DNA of 6,084 bases. Source: an uncultured Anaerolineaceae bacterium (GTDB lineage Bacteria > Chloroflexota > Anaerolineae > Anaerolineales > Anaerolineaceae). Below the pieces are notes generated by a model that was given only the letters and a program-made list of their open reading frames with translations, had not been told where the DNA came from and did not search any database. Of this stretch, positions 1-5,336 are shown piece by piece (the stretch's first letter is position 1; every line of letters begins with the position of its first letter). The translations under genes were made by a program, and so were the position numbers. The DNA is taken from the NCBI GenBank assembly GCA_938020565.1, contig CALIHP010000056.1, forward strand, positions 1-6,084, written 5' to 3'.

Positions 1-310
1 GGACCTCCTTGAGCGTCGCCCCCTCTAAAAACTCCATGACCAGATACGGCATATCGCCGTACGTCCCGAAATCGTAGACCTGAACGATATTCGCATGGTT
101 CAGCCGCGCCAACGCCCGGGCCTCGCGCTTGAATCGTTCGGGAAGCGTTTTGAGCTGATCGATCGTGAACCCGCCGACACGGATCAGCTTAATCGCGACC
201 GGACGGTTCAGGTGCGGGTCGAAGGCTTTATAGACGATCGCCATTCCGCCGCGACCGATTTCCCGTTTGATTTCGTATCGGCCGATCGTTTTCACGCTGT
301 CTTCTGTCAT
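1..310 (-). CDS. Ser/Thr protein kinase, PknB-like, N-terminal part (cut by window edge)
   Basis: This is the first 103 codons of a bacterial eukaryotic-type Ser/Thr kinase, which transfers phosphate from ATP to Ser or Thr of target proteins. The N-lobe is clear: glycine-rich loop IGRGGMAIVYKA (residues 18-29), ATP-binding lysine in VAIK (K41), the helix-C glutamate in REAR (E63), the HANIVQVYDFG strand (72-82) and the hinge region MEFLEG (92-97). The HRD and DFG motifs, and any transmembrane or sensor domain, lie beyond the window, so activity and membrane anchoring cannot be judged. The ATG at 310 is well supported: AAGGAGGG (321-328) sits 10 nt upstream and the kinase fold begins almost at once. 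The gene lies downstream of four membrane-protein genes on the same strand, across a 113-bp gap containing repeats. It may be transcribed with them or from its own promoter. Confidence 0.95.
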   Translation of the reverse strand, partial: MTEDSVKTIGRYEIKREIGRGGMAIVYKAFDPHLNRPVAIKLIRVGGFTIDQLKTLPERFKREARALARLNHANIVQVYDFGTYGDMPYLVMEFLEGATLKEV

Positions 311-320
311 GGGTCCGATT

Positions 321-328
321 CCCTCCTT
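321..328 (-). promoter_or_regulatory. Ribosome binding site of the kinase gene
   Basis: Read on the minus strand this is AAGGAGGG, a near-perfect Shine-Dalgarno sequence with a 10-nt spacer to the ATG at 310. It fixes the kinase start. The bases just upstream in the mRNA (TCAA, TAT, TTGA; 328-338) can fold into a small hairpin whose 3' side reaches the edge of this site. Confidence 0.85.
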
Positions 329-332
329 CAAA

Positions 333-364
333 TATTGAGGTATTGAGGATCGCCGGTCCTCAAT
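333..364. repeat. Tandem 8-bp repeat plus inverted copy upstream of the kinase gene
   Basis: TATTGAGG occurs twice back to back (333-340 and 341-348), and ATTGAGGA (342-349) is repeated as its exact reverse complement TCCTCAAT at 357-364. This gives a perfect 8-bp stem with a 7-base spacer. In kinase-sense RNA the arrangement is one ATTGAGG followed by two CCTCAAT copies, so either copy could pair with it. No T-run follows the stem on the minus strand, which argues against a standard intrinsic terminator for the upstream membrane genes. An operator or a leader RNA switch fits better, but this is inferred from symmetry alone. Confidence 0.6.
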
Positions 365-390
365 CATAATCTTACCGCAATCTGGAATAA
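363..390 (-). promoter_or_regulatory. Possible promoter of the kinase gene
   Basis: On the minus strand TTATTC (385-390) and TATGAT (363-368) are separated by 16 bp. The -10 box is good and the -35 box is poor. If it is used, transcription would start near 356 and the inverted repeat at 342-364 would overlap the -10 box and start site, as expected of a repressor operator. The surrounding 365-410 stretch is clearly more AT-rich than the flanking genes. Confidence 0.3.
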
Positions 391-423
391 TTTTTCTGTT
401 AATTCATGGTCAATTCCCTGATC

Positions 424-621
424 TCAGAGCGCGGCCTCGGGAAAGAATACGACGCCGAACGCAGCGCGGAGAAGATAAACGATCGCCAGCGCGGCGACCG
501 CGGCGATCAGGATCCGCAACAGCACCCCGACCGTCTTCGAAATCACCTTAACGATCAACAGCGTCACCAAAAGCCAGAGCGCCAGCGAGACCAGCCCGCC
601 GATCGATTCAGGAACAGACAT
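424..621 (-). CDS. Small two-helix membrane protein, unknown function
   Basis: This is a 65-residue, strongly hydrophobic protein with two predicted membrane helices, at about residues 8-28 and 31-52. A short Lys/Ser turn (VKVISK) lies between them, and the tail ends FFPEAAL. I recognise no family. The ATG at 621 is supported by AAGGAGGG (632-639) with a 10-nt spacer, so this is very probably a real gene and not a chance frame. It is the last member of a run of four membrane-protein genes and starts 29 nt after the stop of the gene before it. The plus-strand frame over the same bases encodes an Arg/Gln/Asp-rich polypeptide and looks like a shadow. It may be an accessory subunit of the preceding membrane proteins, which is inferred from position only. 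Confidence 0.75.
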   Translation of the reverse strand: MSVPESIGGLVSLALWLLVTLLIVKVISKTVGVLLRILIAAVAALAIVYLLRAAFGVVFFPEAAL

Positions 622-650
622 CTTTCAACCACCCTCCTTTCCTCCCGGGC

Positions 651-1052
651 TCAATAAAAGAAAACCAGGACCGAAAAAACAAAATGCGTCAGGAAAAACG
701 CGCCGATCATCCCGCACAGGACGCGGCGGACCGGGGGCGTTTCTTTTCGTTGAGCCGCGGTCAGCAACGCCCCAACCAGCGCCCAGGCGCATAAAAACTG
801 CACGGCCAGACCATTGCGCAGCCGCCAGAAAATCGCGGTCCGCGACTGGACCTGGGCAAGAAGGGCGCGATCGAGAATAAAAAAGGCCGTCGCCCCGGTC
901 AACGCCGTCGCAATCAGCAGCGTCAGCCCGACGCGCAGCGCGCGGCGGCGAACCGTCCCAACGCATTCATAAACGGCGACGCAAAAAACGATCCAGCAGA
1001 TCGACAGGATCAGATACAGATAAAGGTCGCCGGGAATCGCAAGCTCATTCAT
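651..1052 (-). CDS. Four-helix integral membrane protein, unknown function
   Basis: The protein has 133 residues and four predicted membrane helices, at about 10-31, 40-60, 79-100 and 110-132. Basic loops after helix 1 (VRRRALR) and before helix 4 (QRKETPPVRR) would face the cytoplasm by the positive-inside rule, leaving both termini outside or in the membrane. There is no signal peptide, catalytic motif or nucleotide-binding motif, and I recognise no family. The ATG at 1052 has GGAGA (1061-1065) 8 nt upstream and a further GGAGG immediately before that, overlapping the stop of the previous gene. It begins 18 nt after that stop, so co-transcription and probably translational coupling are likely. 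A second minus-strand frame at 625-966 is Arg/Pro-rich and is rejected as a shadow. Confidence 0.8.
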   Translation of the reverse strand: MNELAIPGDLYLYLILSICWIVFCVAVYECVGTVRRRALRVGLTLLIATALTGATAFFILDRALLAQVQSRTAIFWRLRNGLAVQFLCAWALVGALLTAAQRKETPPVRRVLCGMIGAFFLTHFVFSVLVFFY

Positions 1053-1070
1053 GTTTTATCTCTCCGCCTC

Positions 1071-1640
1071 CTACGCCCCGATCATCCGCGGCAGCGCGTA
1101 CATCCCGGTCAGCGCCAGCGCAAAGAAGAGCGCAAGCGCAAGCCGGACGATTTTCCCCCCGTCCCGCTCCCGCTTTTCGTCCCCAAACGCAGCGTAAAAC
1201 AGCGCGCTCCCAACGATCAGGACCAGCGTCAGCGCCGGCGTCGACGCCAGCGGACGGAAAAACGATAAGTACCCCGGCTCGAAAACCGCCGTCAGGTACA
1301 GCGTCAATCCCATCGCAACGATCAGCCCGAAGAACCAGGCCAGCCATCCGTCCATCTTATCGGCAATCCGCCATTGGATCAGGTCGGCAAACAGGAGACA
1401 AAGCCCGACGCCGTAAGCCGCGCTTCCCCAAAGCGACGACGGAAGAACCATCCAGTCCCGATAAAACAGGACCAATACGCCGGCGATTACCGCGGCCGAC
1501 CCGATGAACGAGACCGCGCTGTAGACCGTCCGCCCGGATTTCAGGCGCATCCCATACAGCGACGTGACACAGACGACAGCGGCGACGCACGCCGATAAGA
1601 AGTAGAAAAATGGCTCGCTGAAACGTAAAATCGGTATCAT
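1071..1640 (-). CDS. Six-helix integral membrane protein, unknown function
   Basis: The protein has 189 residues and six predicted membrane helices, at roughly 8-30, 38-60, 66-86, 98-118, 133-152 and 164-186. The longest hydrophilic loop, DEKRERDGGK (154-163), lies between helices 5 and 6. I see no motif pointing to transport, catalysis or signalling. The frame is open 84 codons further upstream, but that extension is Gly/Arg-rich and lies over the preceding gene. The start at 1640 is chosen because its ATG overlaps the preceding TGA as ATGA and because the first membrane helix follows directly. The site just upstream is only a G-run (GGGGGCGGG), so translation probably depends on ribosomes finishing the gene before it. 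The close packing suggests the products work together. Confidence 0.8.
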   Translation of the reverse strand: MIPILRFSEPFFYFLSACVAAVVCVTSLYGMRLKSGRTVYSAVSFIGSAAVIAGVLVLFYRDWMVLPSSLWGSAAYGVGLCLLFADLIQWRIADKMDGWLAWFFGLIVAMGLTLYLTAVFEPGYLSFFRPLASTPALTLVLIVGSALFYAAFGDEKRERDGGKIVRLALALFFALALTGMYALPRMIGA

Positions 1641-2032
1641 CCCGCCCCCGTTATCCAGATAAAAATAAAATTCCCGCCCATCAGGACAACGACAAACGCG
1701 ATCGCCAGCGCCGCCGCAGCGCGCAGCGCGAACGGGACCGACGGCGAAAACGCGCGCGCCAGCGCCGCCGTCAGGACGAGCCAGCCGACCGCCGTTATCA
1801 TCCGATAAGCCTCGCCCAACGAAGCGAGGTCCGGGAAAATCGCCGCGACCCGATCCGACGCGAAGCGGAATAGCAGCGCTGCCGCGATCCAACCCAGGAA
1901 GACGAGCAGGTAAACGGCCGCCGATCCGGCCAGGATCCGTCCGCGCCCGCGCGCGTCGTTCGACCCCAGGTAGAGGATCGTGACGAGGAGAACCGTCAGG
2001 AAGAGTATTGCCGAGGGAAAAGTTAAACCCAT
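1637..2032 (-). CDS. Four-helix integral membrane protein, unknown function, first gene of the membrane cluster
   Basis: The protein has 131 residues and four predicted membrane helices, at about 5-23, 34-56, 76-93 and 100-127. A basic first loop (DARGRGR) would be cytoplasmic. The start at 2032 (MGLTFPSAIL) is preferred over an in-frame ATG at 2095. It has AAAGGA (2044-2049) 11 nt upstream and opens with a membrane helix, whereas the longer version would add 21 mostly basic residues. Its stop TGA overlaps the next gene's ATG. This is the first gene of the cluster, and a candidate promoter with a hairpin leader lies upstream at 2051-2108. No family is recognised. Its size and helix count resemble the 133-residue protein two genes on, but I see no convincing shared motif. 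Confidence 0.8.
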   Translation of the reverse strand: MGLTFPSAILFLTVLLVTILYLGSNDARGRGRILAGSAAVYLLVFLGWIAAALLFRFASDRVAAIFPDLASLGEAYRMITAVGWLVLTAALARAFSPSVPFALRAAAALAIAFVVVLMGGNFIFIWITGAG

Positions 2033-2050
2033 AGTGTTTCGAATCCTTTG

Positions 2051-2069
2051 CCGGCGAAGCTGCCGCCGG
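2051..2069 (-). promoter_or_regulatory. Leader hairpin before the membrane-cluster ribosome binding site
   Basis: CCGGCG (2051-2056) and CGCCGG (2064-2069) form a 6-bp all-GC stem with a 7-base loop. In the minus-strand transcript it would end one base before the AAAGGA ribosome binding site (2044-2049) of the first membrane-protein gene. It could modulate ribosome access or stabilise the 5' end. It is too short to claim as a known riboswitch. Confidence 0.4.
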
Positions 2070-2099
2070 GCATGTACAAAAATAAATCCGACCATTCGA

Positions 2100-2108
2100 A
2101 TTTTACCA
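2100..2108 (-). promoter_or_regulatory. Candidate extended -10 promoter of the membrane-protein operon
   Basis: On the minus strand this reads TGGTAAAAT, an extended -10 element (TGn followed by a one-mismatch TATAAT). It would start transcription near 2093 and give a leader of about 60 nt. No good -35 box is present at 17 bp (GGGTGA), which is acceptable for extended -10 promoters. Confidence 0.4.
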
Positions 2109-2133
2109 AAGTCTATTCAGGATCACCCCCAAA

Positions 2134-2164
2134 ACGCCGGGATTGCGGCGAAATCCGCCGGCGT
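2134..2164. repeat. 31-bp imperfect palindrome in the divergent intergenic region
   Basis: ACGCCG (2134-2139) pairs with CGGCGT (2159-2164). Directly inside, GGATT (2140-2144) pairs with AATCC (2152-2156), with a 2-base bulge (2157-2158) and a 7-base loop GCGGCGA. That makes 11 bp of dyad symmetry. It lies between the two candidate divergent promoters and outside both predicted transcripts, so a DNA operator is more likely than an RNA element. Neither side has a T-run, so a terminator is not supported. Confidence 0.5.
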
Positions 2165-2210
2165 CATGGATTATCAGGCAAAAGCGGAAACCTCCGACGC
2201 GTCCAAAAAA

Positions 2211-2239
2211 GTCGATCAGGTCAAAAATTGCGCTATAAT
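2211..2239 (+). promoter_or_regulatory. Candidate promoter of the lipoprotein gene
   Basis: A perfect TATAAT (2234-2239) stands 58 bp before the lipoprotein ATG. The hexamer 17 bp upstream, GTCGAT (2211-2216), matches a sigma-70 -35 poorly, and an A-run (2205-2210) just before it could act as an UP-like element. Predicted transcription starts near 2246 and gives a leader of about 50 nt. Since no terminator or clear second promoter is seen before the phosphorylase gene, this promoter may also drive pdp and the regulator. Confidence 0.55.
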
Positions 2240-2296
2240 CGTTAAGTGAGGAAATAAAACAAACGATGGGGGATTCCCTATACGGAGTTAAAAAAG

Positions 2297-2986
2297 ATGA
2301 ACGTTCGCATGAAACCCCGGATTTTTTTAGCCGTCCTGCTGACCGTGCTTCTGGTTCTGACGTTGGGCAGCTGCGTTTCGAATCTTCCGAACGGCGGCGA
2401 GGCGGCGAAACCGACCGAAGCCGCTTCGGAAATGGGAGACGGAAACGCGGCATCTTCCAACGGCGTTTCCGCCGGTCCGGCAGCGAATTTCGTTCCAGGT
2501 GACGATTCCGCCGTGTCCGCCGCCAATACGACCCCGATCGCGCCCGGGACAACGTTCGATAACCCCTGGCGCTACTGCCAAGCGGTTTCGACGATCGACA
2601 GTCCAGGGATCGAATACGTCGGGGAAAAACCGAACGGCGCGGTCGTCGCGAAAACGCTCCGGCTCCTCGGCGTTCCGGAGAGCGACGGCGCGGGTCATAC
2701 CGTCGTCTGGCGCTGCATGGACGGGCTGGTTTACGGCTGCGACGTAACGCTGACGGGGACCTGCCTGACGAAATTATCGCTCCTGACGCAGCCGACCCAG
2801 CGCATGATCGACGAATGCGCCCGCGGCGAAAACGACGGCGCGGCGCTCCCCGAAGCCGTAACTGGGGCGGACACGCCGTATGAATGGGGCTGCGCCGGCT
2901 CAGCGCCAACGATCCTCCGCCAGCGGGTCTCCGTCGACGCGCAGGATTTCGACGCGACGATCTGGAAACCGGTGTATGAAAATTAA
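2297..2986 (+). CDS. Exported lipoprotein with a six-cysteine C-terminal domain, unknown function
   Basis: The 229-residue product starts with a lipoprotein signal peptide: basic n-region (NVRMKPR), hydrophobic core 9-22 and lipobox LGSC with the lipidated Cys at 26. It should be anchored outside the cytoplasmic membrane. Residues 27-86 are a low-complexity Ala/Ser/Gly/Asn/Thr linker. Residues 88-226 form a compact domain with NPWRYC (89-94), WRCMDG (138-143), YEWGC (195-199), W223 and six Cys (94, 140, 148, 156, 174, 199), enough for three disulfides. From memory this resembles an uncharacterised domain that recurs in Anaerolineae surface proteins. No catalytic motif is evident. The start at 2297 has CGGAG (2283-2287) at a 9-nt spacing, and a second ATG at 2309 is less well placed. 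The long Arg-rich antisense frame over this gene is a shadow. Confidence 0.9.
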   Translation: MNVRMKPRIFLAVLLTVLLVLTLGSCVSNLPNGGEAAKPTEAASEMGDGNAASSNGVSAGPAANFVPGDDSAVSAANTTPIAPGTTFDNPWRYCQAVSTIDSPGIEYVGEKPNGAVVAKTLRLLGVPESDGAGHTVVWRCMDGLVYGCDVTLTGTCLTKLSLLTQPTQRMIDECARGENDGAALPEAVTGADTPYEWGCAGSAPTILRQRVSVDAQDFDATIWKPVYEN

Positions 2987-3048
2987 GGAATCCCAGCGAA
3001 AAAAAACGTTAAAGTCAATTCAACAACTGAAATAAGGAACCCCGAATC

Positions 3049-4377
3049 ATGAACGCTGTAGAAATTATCGTTAAGAAGCGCGACGGCGAACCGCTCAGCC
3101 GCGAGGAGATCAAATTCTTTATCGACGGGTACACTGCGGGAAAAATCCCCGATTACCAGGCCTCCGCGCTGGCGATGGCGATTCTCTGCCGCGGGATGAA
3201 CGACCGGGAAACCGCCGATCTGACCATGGCGATCGCGGAATCCGGCGAAGTCCTTTCGCTTGACGGCGTCGTCGATATCGCGGTCGACAAGCATTCGACT
3301 GGCGGCGTCGGCGATAAAACGACGCTGATTGTCCAGCCGATCGTCAGCGCCTGCGGCGTTCCGGTCGCGAAAATGTCCGGACGCGGGCTGGGGTTCAGCG
3401 GGGGAACGATCGATAAACTCGAATCCATTCCGGGGATGCGCCTCGACCTGACGAAAGAGGAATTCCTCGCGCAGCTGAAAAAATATCATACCGTGCTTTC
3501 CGGTCAGTCCAGCGATTTAGCCCCGGCGGACGGAAAGCTTTACGCGCTCCGCGACGTAACCGGAACCGTTCCGGCGCTCCCGTTGATCGCGTCGTCGGTC
3601 ATGAGTAAAAAGATCGCCGCCGGAACGCCCGTGATCCTTCTCGACGTCAAGGTCGGAGACGGCGCGTTCATGGAGACGATCGAAAAGGCGCGGCGCTTAG
3701 CCGGCGTCATGGTCGCGATCGGCACGCAAATCGGTCGGAAGGTCTACGCGGAACTCACTGACATGAACCAACCGCTCGGCGCGGCCGTCGGCAATATTCT
3801 CGAAGTCAAAGAATCGATCGCCTTCCTGAAAGGGGAGCCCGTTCCATCCGATCTCTACGAACATTGCGTCAAGTCATCGGCGACGCTGCTGGAAATGGCC
3901 GGGGCGGCGGCGACGAGCGAAGATGCGCTGGCGCAGGTTCGCCGCGCGCTCTCGTCCGGCGCAGCCTTCGAGAGCCTGAAAAAACTGGTCTCGCTCCAGG
4001 GCGGCGATATCTCCTACCTCGATTCACCGGAAAAATTCCCGGCCGCGCCGATCGTCCGGACCGTTACGGCCGGGCGCGCCGGCTATGTTCATGCTATCCG
4101 CGCGCGGACCGTCGGCGAAGCTTCGGTCGCGCTGGACGCCGGGCGGATTACCAAGAGCGACGCTATCGACCGCCGCGTCGGTATCCTGGTGCATTCGAAG
4201 GTCGGCGATCCCGTCGAAAAAGGTCAGCCGATCTTCACGATTCACGCCAACAGCGAAGCGAAGGCCGAACGGGCGGCGGCGAACCTGATCCAGGCCATCT
4301 CGATTCAGGACGGACCCCGCGACCGCTATCCACAGTTCTACGGCCTGATCACCGGATCGGACGACAAAACGGCATGA
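3049..4377 (+). CDS. pdp: Pyrimidine-nucleoside phosphorylase (thymidine phosphorylase family)
   Basis: This cytoplasmic enzyme splits uridine, thymidine or deoxyuridine with phosphate into the base and (deoxy)ribose-1-phosphate, feeding nucleoside salvage. At 442 residues it has the usual bacterial Pdp/DeoA length. The all-alpha N-terminal part (1-65), the phosphate-binding DKHSTGGVGD (80-89; K81, H82, S83), the family signature SGRGLGFSGGTIDKLE (110-125; T120), base-binding R168 and S183/K187 in SSVMSKK, KVGDGAF (201-207), GAAVGNILEVKESI (244-257) and the C-terminal alpha/beta domain (about 345-435) are all present. The signature differs at two positions: Phe116 and Ser117 replace the common His-Thr. 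Uridine versus thymidine preference cannot be told from the sequence. The start has AAGGA (3034-3038) with a 10-nt spacer. It lies 62 bp after the lipoprotein gene and its stop overlaps the start of the AraC-type regulator. Confidence 0.96.
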   Translation: MNAVEIIVKKRDGEPLSREEIKFFIDGYTAGKIPDYQASALAMAILCRGMNDRETADLTMAIAESGEVLSLDGVVDIAVDKHSTGGVGDKTTLIVQPIVSACGVPVAKMSGRGLGFSGGTIDKLESIPGMRLDLTKEEFLAQLKKYHTVLSGQSSDLAPADGKLYALRDVTGTVPALPLIASSVMSKKIAAGTPVILLDVKVGDGAFMETIEKARRLAGVMVAIGTQIGRKVYAELTDMNQPLGAAVGNILEVKESIAFLKGEPVPSDLYEHCVKSSATLLEMAGAAATSEDALAQVRRALSSGAAFESLKKLVSLQGGDISYLDSPEKFPAAPIVRTVTAGRAGYVHAIRARTVGEASVALDAGRITKSDAIDRRVGILVHSKVGDPVEKGQPIFTIHANSEAKAERAAANLIQAISIQDGPRDRYPQFYGLITGSDDKTA

Positions 4378-5174
4378 ACCCCGACAGCTCCAGTCCGGAT
4401 AAAAAAGAAATCGAGCGTGAAAGCGAAGCCGCGTTCGGAGAGCGCCCCTTTGCGCAGCTCCGCAGCGCGGCAAAGACGAAAAAGCTCATTTTCGACGCGG
4501 TCGAATCCGGAGACGCAGGAACGATTCATCGCTTTCTTCAGCGGAACGAATTCCCCGGCGCGCTTCATAAAAACTTTTATCCTGACGAGAAAGAGCTTTC
4601 CGGACTGAAAAATCTCCTTCTCCGTTTCTTTTACGAAGCCGCTGACGCCGCGATCCGCGGCGGGTTCGATCCGGAGGAAGCGGAAACGCTCTTTTGCGAG
4701 CTTTTCAGACGCCTCGGGCAGGCGTCCGCCGTTGAAGATCTCGTCAGCCTCGAAAAGCTGGTCATTTCGACCTACGGCGATCCGTTTTTCCGAAAGAACA
4801 CGTTCAGACACTGTTCGCTCCCCGAACGGGTCAACCGCTTCATCAGTGAAAACTACATGCAAAAACTGACAATCCCGCAGATCTCGAACGCCCTCTGCCT
4901 GCATCCGAATTACCTGATGAAAAAATATAAGGCAGAATCAGGAAAAAGTATCATGCAGGCGGTCAACGACAAACGAATCAGTGAGGCGATGAAACTCCTG
5001 CTGACGACGGAGATATCGATCGACCGGATTTCCAGGAAAATTGGCTTCGAAACGCCGCAGTACTTCAACGCCGTCTTCAAAAAGCGCATGGGAAAATCGC
5101 CGAATCAGGTCCGCCGCGAAGCGAAGAAGTCGGGCCGGCGGGATACGGACGCTGAGCGCAAAGCTGAAGACTGA
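4374..5174 (+). CDS. AraC-family transcriptional regulator
   Basis: The 266-residue product carries a C-terminal AraC/XylS DNA-binding domain (about 150-248). Its two helix-turn-helix units are LTIPQISNALCLHPNYLMKKY (165-185, the second recognition helix being weaker) and the classic ISIDRISRKIGFETPQYFN to KSPNQVRR stretch (214-248). The N-terminal half (about 30-140) is helical, with LKNLLLRFFYEAADAAIRGGF (78-98). It resembles the all-helical regulatory part of some Firmicutes AraC-type regulators and not the cupin effector domain of AraC itself. No membrane segment is seen. The frame is open far upstream inside pdp, but that part is Arg-rich. The ATG at 4374 is chosen because it overlaps the pdp TGA as ATGA and begins the conserved-looking sequence. 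No separate ribosome binding site is obvious, which fits translational coupling. It probably regulates its own operon or related nucleoside genes (inference). Confidence 0.9.
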   Translation: MNPDSSSPDKKEIERESEAAFGERPFAQLRSAAKTKKLIFDAVESGDAGTIHRFLQRNEFPGALHKNFYPDEKELSGLKNLLLRFFYEAADAAIRGGFDPEEAETLFCELFRRLGQASAVEDLVSLEKLVISTYGDPFFRKNTFRHCSLPERVNRFISENYMQKLTIPQISNALCLHPNYLMKKYKAESGKSIMQAVNDKRISEAMKLLLTTEISIDRISRKIGFETPQYFNAVFKKRMGKSPNQVRREAKKSGRRDTDAERKAED

Positions 5175-5186
5175 AACGGTCGATAC

Positions 5187-5203
5187 GCGGAGCTTCGCTC
5201 CGC
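5187..5203 (+). terminator. GC hairpin just after the regulator gene, possible terminator
   Basis: GCGGAGC (5187-5193) and GCTCCGC (5197-5203) make a perfect 7-bp stem with a 3-base TTC loop, 12 bases after the regulator stop codon. No T-run follows, so it is not a canonical intrinsic terminator. It may protect the mRNA 3' end or act with Rho. Position and strength make it the best candidate for the end of the plus-strand operon. Confidence 0.45.
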
Positions 5204-5240
5204 TCGCCGAAGACGCGCGGCGGGAACGGGAAGTCTTCTC

Positions 5241-5250
5241 CCGATATCGG
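5241..5250. repeat. 10-bp perfect palindrome in the gap before the CAP-LysM gene
   Basis: CCGATATCGG is a perfect dyad located about 75-80 bp upstream of the -10 box at 5323. It could be a protein-binding site for the CAP-LysM gene, but a 10-bp palindrome in GC-rich DNA may be chance. The rest of the 162-bp gap (5175-5336) shows only the hairpin at 5187-5203 and the promoter element. Confidence 0.25.
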
Positions 5251-5322
5251 AAACAGATCGGCGGATCGACAAACGGGAAGGCTCTCCGCCCGGAGCGGCG
5301 CATGGGCAAAACGGAATTCGAG

Positions 5323-5328
5323 TATAAT
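5323..5328 (+). promoter_or_regulatory. -10 box almost touching the CAP-LysM start codon
   Basis: A perfect TATAAT ends 8 bases before the ATG at 5337, which would place the transcription start at about 5334-5336. The mRNA would then be leaderless or nearly so, matching the absence of any Shine-Dalgarno sequence before this ATG. No good -35 hexamer is seen (GCATGG at 17 bp spacing). Confidence 0.5.
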
Positions 5329-5336
5329 TTCCTGCT

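Noticed and set aside
406..657. Plus-strand frame over the 65-residue membrane protein gene
   Set aside because: It is Arg/Gln/Asp-rich with no domain or ribosome binding site, whereas the minus strand gives two clean membrane helices behind a strong ribosome binding site.
1641..1892. 84-codon upstream extension of the six-helix membrane protein
   Set aside because: It is Gly/Arg-rich, non-hydrophobic and lies over the preceding gene. The ATGA start at 1640 leads straight into a membrane helix.
1980..2249. Small plus-strand frames in the divergent intergenic region
   Set aside because: There is no ribosome binding site and the composition is basic and irregular. They overlap the start of a minus-strand gene and the promoter elements, so no protein gene is supported.
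2103..2909. 268-codon minus-strand open frame across the lipoprotein gene
   Set aside because: Its product is dominated by Arg, Ser and Pro with no domain. It lies antisense to a gene with a signal peptide, a ribosome binding site and a compact Cys domain, so it is a GC-driven shadow.
3864..4373. In-frame upstream extension of the regulator gene inside pdp (170 codons)
   Set aside because: The extension is Arg/Gly-rich and out of frame with conserved phosphorylase sequence. The AraC-type protein begins sensibly at 4374 with an ATGA overlap.
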